Origin: Desulfomonile tiedjei DSM 6799
GTDB lineage: Bacteria; Desulfobacterota; Desulfomonilia; Desulfomonilales; Desulfomonilaceae
DNA: 64,000 nucleotides
Direction of reading: 5' to 3'
Assembly: GCF_000266945.1 (NCBI RefSeq)
Contig: NC_018025.1
Location: 1,550,001-1,614,000 of the forward strand
Position 1 is the stretch's first letter. The number at the start of each line of letters is the position of its first letter. Position numbers and translations under genes: made by a program. Below the pieces are notes generated by a model. It did not search any database. It saw nothing but the letters and a program-made list of their open reading frames with translations, and was not told the origin of the DNA. Shown piece after piece: positions 42,683 through 51,692 of the stretch.

Positions 42683-43744
42683 CTACCCCTCATCCTTGCC
42701 GGTGCGCGCCAGCAGCAGTTCTCGTTGCTCGCGCAGGTTCCACGGCATTTCAGCATAAATATGTTCGAACATTTGTGTAGGCTCGGGCTGCGGGAGTGCC
42801 TCAAAATCCTGAACTGCTTTCTCCACCTGAGCGCTCAGCTCTGAAAGAAGTTCATTTTCCTTAGTGTCGTCCCATCCGTGATGAGCCATAAGGAACTTTC
42901 GTAGTCTATCGATGGGGTCTCGGGCACGCCAGACAGCCACTTCCTCTTCGGTACGATATCGGCTCGCATCGTCAGAGGTGGTGTGATCGTCTATACGGTA
43001 CGTCACCAGTTCCACGAGGGAAGGTTTGTATTCAGCACGAGCTTCGTCCAGGAGTCGTTTTATCGTGAGGTAGACCGCAAAGACGTCGTTTCCATCTACC
43101 CGAGCACCATTTATTGCGTACGCACAGGCTTTCTCTGCAAGAGTTTTAGTTGCGGTCTGATGCGCCACTGGAACGGAAATAGCCCACGCATTGTTTTGAA
43201 TGACGAAAACTACAGGCAGTTTGTATACTCCAGCGAAATTAAGGCTTTCGTGAAAGTCGCCTTGAGATGTGGAACCATCCCCGGAGCTAGACATAACCGC
43301 GATTTTGTCGCCCCGCATTTTGGCTGCAAACGCAAGCCCTACCGCGTGGCATAGATGAGAACCAACGGTAATACAAACCGGAAGCATGTGGGAATCGCCT
43401 GGAGGTGCAGCTCCCCGTTCATCACCGCCCCAGTATTGAAACAATTTCACCGGGTCCACACCTCTTGTGAACATCGCTCCATATTCACGAAATGCCGGGC
43501 AAAACCAGTCATCGGGTCTGAGGGCCATTCCCATTCCGATATTTGCCGCTTCCTGTCCCCGCACCGATGCAAGAGTCCCCAGGCGGCCCTGGCGCTGTAA
43601 ACTGAGAGCTTTTGTGTTCCACAAACGTGTAAACACCATAAGACGATACATTTTGAGGCGATCGGCCTCGGAAATTCCCTCAATAGCTTTTGGATCGGCA
43701 TTCCCTTCCGGATCCATTACTTGAATCAACTGCTCTTTGTCCAT
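42683..43744 (-). CDS. pdhA: 2-oxoacid dehydrogenase E1 component, alpha subunit
   Basis: 353 residues. The thiamine-diphosphate binding motif is GDGSTSQGDFHESLNFAGVY ending in VIQNNAWAIS. MVFTRLWNTKALSLQRQGRL and AFREYGAMFTRGVDP are typical of bacterial PdhA/BkdA, and the phosphorylation-loop region YRIDDHTTSDDASRYRTEEE is present. The gene begins 65 bp inside the 3' end of lipB, with GGGAG nine bases before its ATG, an unusually long overlap. Confidence 0.95.
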   Translation of the reverse strand: MDKEQLIQVMDPEGNADPKAIEGISEADRLKMYRLMVFTRLWNTKALSLQRQGRLGTLASVRGQEAANIGMGMALRPDDWFCPAFREYGAMFTRGVDPVKLFQYWGGDERGAAPPGDSHMLPVCITVGSHLCHAVGLAFAAKMRGDKIAVMSSSGDGSTSQGDFHESLNFAGVYKLPVVFVIQNNAWAISVPVAHQTATKTLAEKACAYAINGARVDGNDVFAVYLTIKRLLDEARAEYKPSLVELVTYRIDDHTTSDDASRYRTEEEVAVWRARDPIDRLRKFLMAHHGWDDTKENELLSELSAQVEKAVQDFEALPQPEPTQMFEHIYAEMPWNLREQRELLLARTGKDEG

Positions 43745-44489
43745 ATGCGCCGTCTCCCATTTTTCCCAGATGCTCCGTAATGGATGCTATTCTCTCGCGA
43801 AGCACCTGAGTGTTATTTGTCGATTCTCGTTGAAATATCGAAGCAAATTTTTCGCTTATCTGATTCATCACGGTTTCGCGTGACGGAGCGAACCCGAGAG
43901 ATTCTTCCAGAGTCGTTAATTGCACCCCCTCTAATCCGCAGGGCCTCACGTACGAGGCCGGCGAAAAGTCTCCTTCCAGATTAATTGCAAAACCGAAGCT
44001 TGTCACCCATCTACTTACCCGGACTCCCATGGAGACAATCTTCTTATTTCCTAACCAGAGCCCCACGTGAGCGGCTGAATCGCGACGACGACGGACGGAA
44101 AGCCCAAAATGCTGCAAAGTCTCCATTCCGACTCTTTCGAGCCGGTTCATGTAAGCAGGAATATCCCGTTCCCGAGACCCGAGTTTCATGACAGGGTAGC
44201 AAACGAGTTGACCGGTCCAATGATACGTGATCCCCCCCCCTCTCACGGACCTGACGAAAGCAATTCCCTCCTTGTCCAAGCGTTCCATGGGAACGAGCAG
44301 ATCCTTGGGGTGACTGCTGGCTTTATCCTTGAGACCGACACTGATGGTTTTCGGATGAGAGAGAAACAACAGAACATCGGGAATTCCATCTGCAAGACGG
44401 AGATCTCGCAGTTCAGCCATAAACAGCTCCGTATCGCAAACCGAAATGCAGCCCAGATGTGCACGAAAAAAAGAATTAAACGTTGACAT
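43680..44489 (-). CDS. lipB: Octanoyl (lipoyl) transferase LipB
   Basis: 269 residues. It moves octanoyl from acyl carrier protein to lipoyl-domain lysines. Signatures: RSVRGGGITYHWTGQLVCYP, GNKKIVSMGVRVSRWVTSFG with the catalytic Lys, and VRPCGLEGVQLTTLEE with the nucleophilic Cys. The last 40 residues are poorly conserved and overlap pdhA. Start at the ATG at 44489 is a choice; a GTG four codons earlier is possible and neither has a strong site. First gene of the operon; its location with an E2 gene explains its purpose. No lipA is in the window. Confidence 0.93.
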   Translation of the reverse strand: MSTFNSFFRAHLGCISVCDTELFMAELRDLRLADGIPDVLLFLSHPKTISVGLKDKASSHPKDLLVPMERLDKEGIAFVRSVRGGGITYHWTGQLVCYPVMKLGSRERDIPAYMNRLERVGMETLQHFGLSVRRRRDSAAHVGLWLGNKKIVSMGVRVSRWVTSFGFAINLEGDFSPASYVRPCGLEGVQLTTLEESLGFAPSRETVMNQISEKFASIFQRESTNNTQVLRERIASITEHLGKMGDGAYGQRAVDSSNGSGRECRSKSY

Positions 44490-44607
44490 TACAATCCACA
44501 CACTTTCAATTTTAGGAAGATTCTATCAGCACAACTCATTTGACAAACCTCTCGCAATATAGTTTATACCCGCCCCTGCATGAGGGAAAGGAGGGAAACA
44601 AATTGTT

Positions 44608-44847
44608 TTGACGGTGTTTCAACGAATCTTCATCGAATCTCGATCAGGTTGGATCACTGCTTCGGACGCACTCAGCGAGAAGATGGTTTTATGCTGCGGG
44701 ATGAATGAGAACACGCGGCTCGAACCCTATGGACTGTTGACGGACATGCTGTTAAGCACAATAACTATACGTGAACGATTGCATAGGGTCTCAGCCGTGT
44801 GTGAGTGGTGCATGTCGTGCGTGTTAGATCATTCCGAATACCAATAA
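44608..44847 (+). CDS. Possible small Cys-containing protein
   Basis: 79 codons from a TTG (or GTG at 44614) after AAAGGAGGGAAACAAA, a strong but slightly distant ribosome site. TTGACA at 44540-44545 may be a -35 box, without a clear -10. The product (VFQRIFIESRSGWITASDAL, CCGMNENTR, CEWCMSCVLDHSEYQ) has five cysteines and no family that I recognise. It ends inside the convergent DUF3309 gene by 24 bp. It may be spurious. Confidence 0.35.
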   Translation: MTVFQRIFIESRSGWITASDALSEKMVLCCGMNENTRLEPYGLLTDMLLSTITIRERLHRVSAVCEWCMSCVLDHSEYQ

Positions 44848-44976
44848 AAGCAGAATGATAATCAAGACCAGGCTCAAACCTCCACTAGGGTAATACCCCC
44901 AACCTCGGCTGTACGGCCAAGCAGGCAAAGCCGCTATGAGCAAAACGAGTAAAACGATCAACAACAATGTTGACAT
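44824..44976 (-). CDS. DUF3309-like 50-residue membrane protein
   Basis: 50 residues. A hydrophobic helix (STLLLIVLLVLLIAALPAW), then PYSRGWGYYPSGGLSLVLI and a second helix (IIILLLLVFGMI). The centre W-P-x-S-R-G-W-G-Y-Y-P-S-G-G is the DUF3309 signature. GAGGAG lies seven bases before the ATG. It is a single-unit inner-membrane peptide of unknown function; the neighbouring DUF1328 gene has a similar character. Confidence 0.85.
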   Translation of the reverse strand: MSTLLLIVLLVLLIAALPAWPYSRGWGYYPSGGLSLVLIIILLLLVFGMI

Positions 44977-45191
44977 AGGAAATCTCCTCTATATTCAAAT
45001 TTTTCTTTTCGTATTAATGGATGCGGGCGAGCGTAAATTCTCGGCCGTGTCGGAGGCATTCTGTCGAGTTCGCTGCTCGACCTATTCTTCGACTCTTCGG
45101 CCAATGGGAGACCAGGCCGCAGTTTTCCACTCGGACGAGACTCAGTCTCGAACACCAGGTGCAGGCAAGAATGTCTTCCAAAATCGGAGCG

Positions 45192-45359
45192 CTATACCGG
45201 TGGTCTTCGCCATCCTGAGACGAGCGATACCAAAAAGAGCACCAGGAAGACGACAAACAGGATTTTGGCGATTGTAGCCGCTGTTCCCGCTATTCCGCCA
45301 AAGCCCAGAGCACCGGCTACTAACGCTATGATGAGAAACACGATTGCCCAATACAGCAT
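45192..45359 (-). CDS. DUF1328 (YtjA-like) small membrane protein
   Basis: 55 residues from the ATG at 45359 ([20 protein letters not shown]), with AGGAGGTG just upstream. Two hydrophobic segments, a [20 protein letters not shown] centre and a terminal GWRRPP match DUF1328. Often stress-induced in related bacteria; role unknown. It lies 215 bp upstream of the DUF3309 gene on the same strand, and nothing else is visible between them. Confidence 0.88.
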   Translation of the reverse strand: MLYWAIVFLIIALVAGALGFGGIAGTAATIAKILFVVFLVLFLVSLVSGWRRPPV

Positions 45360-45699
45360 GAGAACACCTCCTCGTGACGGAATCGTCAAAAATTGCGAAT
45401 CCGTCGGGACGGTCCGTTTCATGAAGAGCGGAAGCCGTTGGAAACCAGCGTCAATTTTTACGTAGTCATTCGCGCTATTCTGTCTCTACAGCAATTCCTG
45501 CCAGGCTACACGGCTTCTTCATTTTCGCCCGAATCAATTTCACTCTACCGGCCCGTGACAGTGCCTTCTTTTTTTCAAAAAGCACATACTTAGTACGTCA
45601 AAGACCGTTGAGAAAAAGTTCCGGAATCCCGAAATGTTGGTAAATATTGAAGTGAATTATGCCAATGTGCATTCAAAGAAGTAACATCTGGCAAATCCG

Positions 45700-45793
45700 G
45701 TCCCGGCATGTCTCCGAAGCGAAGTCAGGCGGTGCCGTTCGTAGCGAAGGATACCTCCAACCTGCCAGATTACAAAAAGAAAAGCGAATCGGT
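45700..45793 (+). repeat. Dispersed repeat family A, copy 3 (diverged)
   Basis: Shares GTAGCGAAGGATACCTCCAA and AAAAAGAAAAGCGAATCGG with copies at 15948-16080 and 32710-32840, but the left part differs. It lies in the 557-bp interval 45360-45916, which has no other supported feature. Confidence 0.7.
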
Positions 45794-45916
45794 ATCAGTT
45801 GTGCTATAGAAGTTGAGGGTACGACATTTTGCTCTCAATGCTAAATCGCATTATACCGAAAAAGTATGGTTAACCTCAGTTATCCAAGTACATATTGTGG
45901 GAGAGGAGAATAATTC

Positions 45917-46255
45917 ATGTCCGGAATGATAGCGTGTTGTGGTCTTGTTTGCTCCAGTTGTCCCTCTTTTCTGGCAACACAGAACGACGATGACGTTGCC
46001 AGAGCAAAGACCGCAGCTTTGTATGCCGAGAAATTCGGCTTGAATTTCAAGCCCGAAGAGATCAACTGTGACGGATGCCTGACAACTGGCGGCAGACAGA
46101 TAAGTTACTGTCGAGTTTGTAAGATTAGAGAGTGCTGCATCGAAAAAGGCCTGACCAACTGTGCATCCTGCGCGGGGGCACCTTGCGAGGATCTCCTGGC
46201 ATTTCACAAGTTCTCGCCTGAGGCGAAGGCTTCTTTCGATGCACTGAAAAAGTAA
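45917..46255 (+). CDS. DUF3795 Cys-rich protein
   Basis: 112 residues with twelve cysteines. ACCGLVCSSCPSFLA at the N-terminus and CDGCLTTGGRQISYC, CRVCKIRECC, CASCAGAPCEDL further on are the DUF3795 pattern, seen mostly in anaerobes and probably metal or Fe-S binding. GAGAGGAGAATAATTC precedes the ATG. Alone on its strand; function unknown. Confidence 0.85.
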   Translation: MSGMIACCGLVCSSCPSFLATQNDDDVARAKTAALYAEKFGLNFKPEEINCDGCLTTGGRQISYCRVCKIRECCIEKGLTNCASCAGAPCEDLLAFHKFSPEAKASFDALKK

Positions 46256-46265
46256 ATCAAATAAC

Positions 46266-46404
46266 GATTCTATCTCAGCTCGCGTAGGATGTGATGAGCG
46301 AAGCGAATCGCATCGGTCGCGAAAGACCTTGATTGATGCGGTTCACCCGCGCGGATCGCGGGCTCACAGCATCCTACGCTGGCTAAATTGAGATTCTATC
46401 TCAG
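46266..46404. repeat. Palindromic element flanked by a 13-bp direct repeat (family E)
   Basis: GATTCTATCTCAG occurs at 46266-46278 and again at 46392-46404. Between the copies is a large inverted repeat beginning CGCGTAGGATG and ending CATCCTACGC, with GAGCGAAGCGAATCGCATC inside. This looks like a small non-coding mobile element with a target duplication. It lies between the convergent DUF3795 and metallo-beta-lactamase-fold genes. Confidence 0.7.
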
Positions 46405-46420
46405 TCTGATAGCGAATTGT

Positions 46421-47356
46421 TCATTTCTTAGCTTCGGGTTGTGGCAGGTACTTGGCTCTCAAATTGAACTCAACCAGCTTCGGCAACTCGGAGCGTTGTT
46501 GGTCAGGAAGACGTCTGATGATTTCCTGAGCGATAGCCGGCGCATCCTGAGCCGATTTTCCGGAGCAAAGGGAGCGAGCCAGAGTATCGAATTCGCGCAT
46601 GTACGTTTTCATTGCCTCGAGGTCGCTCTTGCCTGCAACCGGACCATGTCCCGGAACGATCTTCGCCGCGGGGGTGCCCTGGAGTTCGACGAGCACCTTT
46701 TGCCAGTTGTCGAGGTCGCCTTCTCCCAGGAAAGGGTGATAACGGGAGAAAAGAATGTCACCCAAGAAAATCACGTTGTCTTTGGGTACGTAGACCGTGA
46801 TGCTGTCATTCGTATGGGTCGGGCCGGGATAGCGCAATTCTACAGTGACATCTCCCAGATCGACGGTCATGGAGTCCGTGAATGTGATAGTCGGAGCCTG
46901 TACCGTCGTGCCTTCCAGGTCCTTGGTCGTCAGACCGAAAACCTCAGGGTTTGCCAGTGTTTTTGCTGCTTCCGCTATGTGCGGACGAGTATTGGCGTGT
47001 GCGATCACAACTGCCCCCAGCTTGACGAACTGGCAATTACCCCATGCGTGGTCCAGGTGATAATGGGTGTTGACCACGTACTTCACCGGCTTGTCTGTCA
47101 CCTTACGTATGTCGGCCAGGAAGCGGTCAGCTTCTTTCGCAGAAACGAGCGTATCGACTACCAACGCGGCATCTCGGCCAACGATCAGGCCGGTGTTCGC
47201 TCCGAAACTGTTGCCGGCAGGTGATGCGTTCTTAATGTCGACATAGCCGTATACATGATCGGAAATCCGTTGCAGACCGGGTTGTTCGCCTGCAAGAACA
47301 GATGAGCAAACAGCCAGATAGAGAACCGCTACGCATTTGAACACTTTGAATTTCAT
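46421..47356 (-). CDS. Exported metallo-beta-lactamase-fold hydrolase
   Basis: 311 residues from the ATG at 47356 with GGGGAGG upstream; a longer in-frame extension to 47602 lacks any such site. A Sec signal (MKFKVFKCVAVLYLAVCSSV) is cleaved near residue 23. Metal ligands: THYHLDHAWGN (HxHxDH), a His after GPTHTNDS, Asp in FLGDILFS and PGHGPVAGKS. It resembles quinoprotein-relay or SoxH-like periplasmic metallohydrolases rather than true beta-lactamases. No partner genes are adjacent; substrate unknown. Confidence 0.85.
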   Translation of the reverse strand: MKFKVFKCVAVLYLAVCSSVLAGEQPGLQRISDHVYGYVDIKNASPAGNSFGANTGLIVGRDAALVVDTLVSAKEADRFLADIRKVTDKPVKYVVNTHYHLDHAWGNCQFVKLGAVVIAHANTRPHIAEAAKTLANPEVFGLTTKDLEGTTVQAPTITFTDSMTVDLGDVTVELRYPGPTHTNDSITVYVPKDNVIFLGDILFSRYHPFLGEGDLDNWQKVLVELQGTPAAKIVPGHGPVAGKSDLEAMKTYMREFDTLARSLCSGKSAQDAPAIAQEIIRRLPDQQRSELPKLVEFNLRAKYLPQPEAKK

Positions 47357-48177
47357 GACAACCTCCCCAGGAGGCACGTAATTGCACTCCGTGCCTGACC
47401 TACTGTGCAGGATCTTATGCGGGATTATGCGGCGGCCTTGCCATCTTGAGCCTCTTGGGGCAGCCGAAAGCGGCTCGGGATACCTCGGCTGACCCCTATA
47501 GGGTATCCGCTGCCAGTCCCACGGGACCGAACGCAGGCAAAAACCGTCACGTTGATGAAAGGGGCCCCTTTGTCCTTGTTCTGACCGTACCTCACCGCCC
47601 ACCGCCCGGTCAACAGTTTTTCCGGTCGCGCGTCATCCGAACACAGCGCGGTAGTGTCCAGCCAAAGAGAATGCTGAAGCCGCATGGACATACCATCGCG
47701 GACCATTATAAGCGACTCTCACGTGGAAAAAAACACTCTACGCTTGTTCTGTCATCGACCCAACATAATCCATGTATTTGCGATAGAGGAAAATCCGTCC
47801 TTTTGAAGAGGTCCATATATTCCTGTAAACAATTTGTCGTCGAAAATATGAAGCCGTTTGCCTGAAAGCATAGATTCAACTCATCTCTTCTGGAGAAGAA
47901 AACTATGAGTCCTGATTACTTTTGCACCTAATACGGATTGGCCAAAGAACAATGCAATTAAAATGAATACGAAGTAGTTCTTGGCATCATGGTTGCAAAA
48001 ATAAGCTGTTTGCAGTTAAACTATGTCATGGCATCAACCGCATACTCGGGTTGACGCGTGCTCGAATCATTGCTGCGTACAACGATACAGTTTTCCCGGT
48101 ACTATTCACAATTAGCGGCCTCGATCCGGGAAAAGCCCCTTCCAACCCAAGCGGTCTGCTAGGAATGAGGAGAGTCC
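47357..48177. other. 821-bp non-coding interval with clustered small palindromes
   Basis: Between 47462 and 47527 there are AGCCG-AAAG-CGGCT, GGATACC-N17-GGTATCC (47478-47508) and GTCCC-AC-GGGAC. Open frames across it (47425-47706 on minus, 47446-47865 on plus) have no recognisable domain and no ribosome site. From about 47700 on it is AT-richer and featureless except GAATGAGGAGAG before treY. Confidence 0.4.
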
Positions 48178-50967
48178 ATGAACATCCCGTCAGCAACTTA
48201 TCGTATTCAGTTCACTCCCTCGACCGGTTTTTCGGATATCTCCGGGATATTATCCTATTTAACCGATCTGGGGATAACCCACGTGTACGCTTCTCCGGTC
48301 TTTCAGGCAAAAAAGGCCAGCGATCATGGGTACGATGTGGTGGACCCGAATCGACTGAATCCGGAATTCGGCACGGAGATAGATTTTGCATCTCTCATCG
48401 ATACGCTGCGACTTCACGGCATGGGATGGATACAGGACATCGTTCCGAATCATATGGCGTACGATCAACACAATACCATGCTCATGGACATCCTGGAGCA
48501 TGGGAGTTCCTCGCAGTATTTCAAGTACTTCGACATTGAATGGGATCATCATCTGGAAGGACTGAAAGGTCGACTTTTAACGCCGTTCCTGGGAAGTCAT
48601 TTCGGAGAAGCGCTGGAATCGGGCGAAATAAGCATTATTTACGGTCGGGACGGACTTGAAGTGGCCTATTACGATTTGAGATTTCCCGTTCGCCCGGGAA
48701 CCTATGACAGTCTTCTCACGTACCGCTTGGAATCGTTACGCAATACTCTTGGGGAGGAGCATCCGGATTTCATCAAACTGCTCGGGATTTTGTACGTCAT
48801 CAAGACATTGCCCCAGGTGCAGAGTGAGGAAAGATATCATCAAACCACGTTCATCAAGAGAATGCTCTGGGAACTGTATCGCGGGAATTCTCACATAAAA
48901 GCCTTCATTGAGACAAATCTGCGCATATTTAACGGGCAGAATGACAATTCTGACAGGTTCGGCCTCATTGAGAGCCTTCTATCCGAGCAATTCTACCGGT
49001 TGGCGTACTGGAAAGTCGCCACCAAAGAGATAAATTATCGGCGATTTTTCAATATTAACGGGCTGATTTCATGTTGCGTCCAGGACCCTGTCGTTTTCGA
49101 AGACACGCACGCGTACACCATGGAACTCGTCAACAACGGAATCTTTTCGGGCCTCAGGATAGATCACGTGGACGGGCTGTACGATCCTCTGGAATACCTC
49201 GTCCGATTGAGAGAAAAAGTGCCGGATGTGTACATCGTAGTGGAAAAGATTTTGCACCCGGATGAGGCTCTGCCGAATTCATGGCCCATTCAGGGAACAA
49301 GCGGCTACGACTTTCTCAATATTATGACGCAATTGTTCTGCAATCCGGATAACGACGCAACAATTACGAAGATCTACGCCGATTTCTCCGGCATTCGGGA
49401 ACCTCTCAGAGAAGTGGTGAGACACACCAAGAGAGTGATCGCCGAGGAGCACATGGCCGGAGACGTGGACAACCTTGCTCAATTGTTGAAACGCATTTCA
49501 GGCCGCGATAGACACGGTAGCGATATTACGCTCCAGGGATTGCACCGGGCAATGACCGAAGTGCTCATCGAATTTCCCGTATATCGATCCTACGTGAGTA
49601 ATTCGAGTTTCAGCGAAAGCGACAGGCACTACATATCCGAAGCTCTGGGAAAAGCGATGGCCCGGAGTCCCGGTCTGAAGTACGAACTCGAATTCCTCAA
49701 GCGATTTCTTCTTTTGGAGTATCCCGATTATCTCTCTGATGACGAGCGAGCAGAGTGGCTCAGGTTCACAATGAAATTCCAGCAATTCACGGGTCCGCTG
49801 ATGGCTAAAGGTTTTGAAGATACTGCATTGTATGTTTACAACCGGCTCCTGTCTCTGAACGAAGTAGGTGGAGTGCCGGATCGCTGTGGAATATCTACCG
49901 ACGACTTCCACAGGTTCATCGGCAGACGGCGGGAATCGTGGCCTTACTCCATGAATGCAACCGCGACGCATGACACAAAACGTGGTGAAGACATGCGGGC
50001 GCGGATTAGCGTTCTTTCAGAGTTTCCCGATGAATGGGAAACGGAACTCAAGAAATGGCACGGCATCAATGTAGACAAAAAAAGGACCATTTCAGGGAAA
50101 AGAGTGCCTGACAAGAACGACGAATATTTCCTCTATCAAACCCTTGTTGGAGCATTTCCGTTCGATGATGCAGAAATTCCGGAGTTTACCGAACGAGTCA
50201 AGGAGTACGTGGTCAAAGCAGTGAGAGAGGCCAAAGTGCATACTGAATGGATCAGGCCCGACACTGCATATGAAGAGGCGTACCTTGCATTCGTGGATGA
50301 TATTCTTAAACCGGACAGTGATTTTCTGGAATCGTTCTTGCCCTTTCAGAGGAAAATCGGCCATTACGGCATACTCAACTCGCTTTCCCAAGTGGTCCTG
50401 AAGGCTACTGCGCCGGGCGTAGCAGATTTTTACCAGGGGAGCGATTTATGGGATCTGAATCTTGTCGATCCCGATAACAGACGTCCGGTGGATTACCTGA
50501 AAAGACGGCATATGCTTACGGAACTAAGGCAAAAGGGTGTTCAGGGCGTTCGAAAATTAACTGAAGAGTTGATACACACCAAGGAAGACGGTCGGATAAA
50601 GTTGTTTTGCATACACAAGCTCCTTGCCGTAAGACGATTAATGCCCAACCTCTTTCTAAAAGGAAGTTACCTCCCGCTGAAAACAGCAGGTGTGTTCGGT
50701 GACAGAATAGTAGCTTTCGCGAGAGGGTATGAAGACAGATGGGGAATAACGATTGCTCCGAGACTCTTATCCGCTGTCGTCCCGGCAGACGAACTTCCTC
50801 TGGGGAAAAAAGTCTGGCAGGATACGACGGTTATTTTACCGAACGATTTGCCTGATGAATGGAGAGACTTTCTCACAAACAGTGAAGTGCATGCAATAGA
50901 TGGAGCCCTTTCCGTGGGAGAAGCGCTCGCTGCTTTTCCTGCAATTTTGTTGATAAACGAGAATTAG
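48178..50967 (+). CDS. treY: Malto-oligosyltrehalose synthase
   Basis: 929 residues. It rearranges the reducing end of malto-oligosaccharides to an alpha-1,1 bond. GH13 family motifs: PSATYRIQFTPSTGF, SDHGYDVVDPNRLNPEFG, QDIVPNHMAYD, GLRIDHVDGLYDP (nucleophile Asp), YIVVEKIL (acid Glu) and ATATHDTKRGEDMRAR. The length is typical. GAGGAGAGTCC precedes the ATG. TreY normally works with TreZ, which releases trehalose; no TreZ gene is in this window. The next two genes (DUF5752 and TreT) lie downstream and suggest a combined trehalose locus. Confidence 0.95.
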   Translation: MNIPSATYRIQFTPSTGFSDISGILSYLTDLGITHVYASPVFQAKKASDHGYDVVDPNRLNPEFGTEIDFASLIDTLRLHGMGWIQDIVPNHMAYDQHNTMLMDILEHGSSSQYFKYFDIEWDHHLEGLKGRLLTPFLGSHFGEALESGEISIIYGRDGLEVAYYDLRFPVRPGTYDSLLTYRLESLRNTLGEEHPDFIKLLGILYVIKTLPQVQSEERYHQTTFIKRMLWELYRGNSHIKAFIETNLRIFNGQNDNSDRFGLIESLLSEQFYRLAYWKVATKEINYRRFFNINGLISCCVQDPVVFEDTHAYTMELVNNGIFSGLRIDHVDGLYDPLEYLVRLREKVPDVYIVVEKILHPDEALPNSWPIQGTSGYDFLNIMTQLFCNPDNDATITKIYADFSGIREPLREVVRHTKRVIAEEHMAGDVDNLAQLLKRISGRDRHGSDITLQGLHRAMTEVLIEFPVYRSYVSNSSFSESDRHYISEALGKAMARSPGLKYELEFLKRFLLLEYPDYLSDDERAEWLRFTMKFQQFTGPLMAKGFEDTALYVYNRLLSLNEVGGVPDRCGISTDDFHRFIGRRRESWPYSMNATATHDTKRGEDMRARISVLSEFPDEWETELKKWHGINVDKKRTISGKRVPDKNDEYFLYQTLVGAFPFDDAEIPEFTERVKEYVVKAVREAKVHTEWIRPDTAYEEAYLAFVDDILKPDSDFLESFLPFQRKIGHYGILNSLSQVVLKATAPGVADFYQGSDLWDLNLVDPDNRRPVDYLKRRHMLTELRQKGVQGVRKLTEELIHTKEDGRIKLFCIHKLLAVRRLMPNLFLKGSYLPLKTAGVFGDRIVAFARGYEDRWGITIAPRLLSAVVPADELPLGKKVWQDTTVILPNDLPDEWRDFLTNSEVHAIDGALSVGEALAAFPAILLINEN

Positions 50968-51017
50968 CATTAACGAGCTTTGAATTCGCACAAACGCAAT
51001 TTGTTAAGGGGAGTGAA

Positions 51018-51692
51018 ATGGCAGATCAACAAAATAACATTGGGCCTTTTGCCCTGAAGGACTGTTCGCTGGTTGCAATTGCGACCGGAGAAAAAGCCCA
51101 AAACCTGAGAGAAATGAGAGACAGGCTTATCAACATACATCCGGGAAGCATTTATTACCATTTCTGGGGAGGCTTGCTCAGGTCTCGCTTCGATGACCCG
51201 CAATTTAACAATGAATTCGCCGTGTGGTCACATTATGCGCTGCACGACGATATTCTTGCCGAACGATTGGCGGTAATAGATCCCACCGATTTTCTGGATC
51301 TGGAATCCTTGAGACAGGAATTGTTGGAAGTAATCGAACAACGGCTGGAAGAAATTGAGCGTCCGATCTGGGTTCAAGCTGACCTTCAATTTCATTTCAT
51401 CCGCTCTGAAATTGTCGTATTCGATACGGGTGTGTTGATTGACGATGCGCCGGGCCTGGCAGAATTCGTACCGAAGATGGCGCTGGGCAGCATCTTCTAT
51501 CATTTCATAGACGCGCGTCGGAGAACCCCCGCCGGATTGGACGATTTCCGTTCGTGGTTGGGCTGTCTCGAAGAAACTCACGAGGAATTGTGCCACGCTT
51601 TGGCAGCAGTCGATCCTTATTTCACGACATTATCCGAGCTTCGCACCGAGCTCGATGGAGTATTCGGTCAATTTTTCCGGAGGTCTGCTTAA
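51018..51692 (+). CDS. DUF5752 family protein
   Basis: 224 residues built from two similar halves: INIHPGSIYYHFWGGLLRSR with FNNEFAVWSHYALHDDILAE, and ALGSIFYHFIDARRRTPAGL with DFRSWLGCLEETHEELCHAL. This repeat suggests an internal duplication. DUF5752 genes are commonly seen next to trehalose synthase genes; here it is directly upstream of treT with its stop overlapping the treT ATG by one base. No catalytic motif is evident. AGGGGAGTGAA precedes the ATG. Confidence 0.8.
   Translation: MADQQNNIGPFALKDCSLVAIATGEKAQNLREMRDRLINIHPGSIYYHFWGGLLRSRFDDPQFNNEFAVWSHYALHDDILAERLAVIDPTDFLDLESLRQELLEVIEQRLEEIERPIWVQADLQFHFIRSEIVVFDTGVLIDDAPGLAEFVPKMALGSIFYHFIDARRRTPAGLDDFRSWLGCLEETHEELCHALAAVDPYFTTLSELRTELDGVFGQFFRRSA

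Noticed and set aside
46388-47224. 278-codon frame opposite the metallo-beta-lactamase-fold gene
   Set aside because: Antisense shadow of a gene with clear signal peptide and metal ligands.
47425-47706. 93-codon minus-strand frame upstream of the metallohydrolase
   Set aside because: No ribosome site, no domain; a decayed transposase was considered but no DDE or DEDD motif is present.
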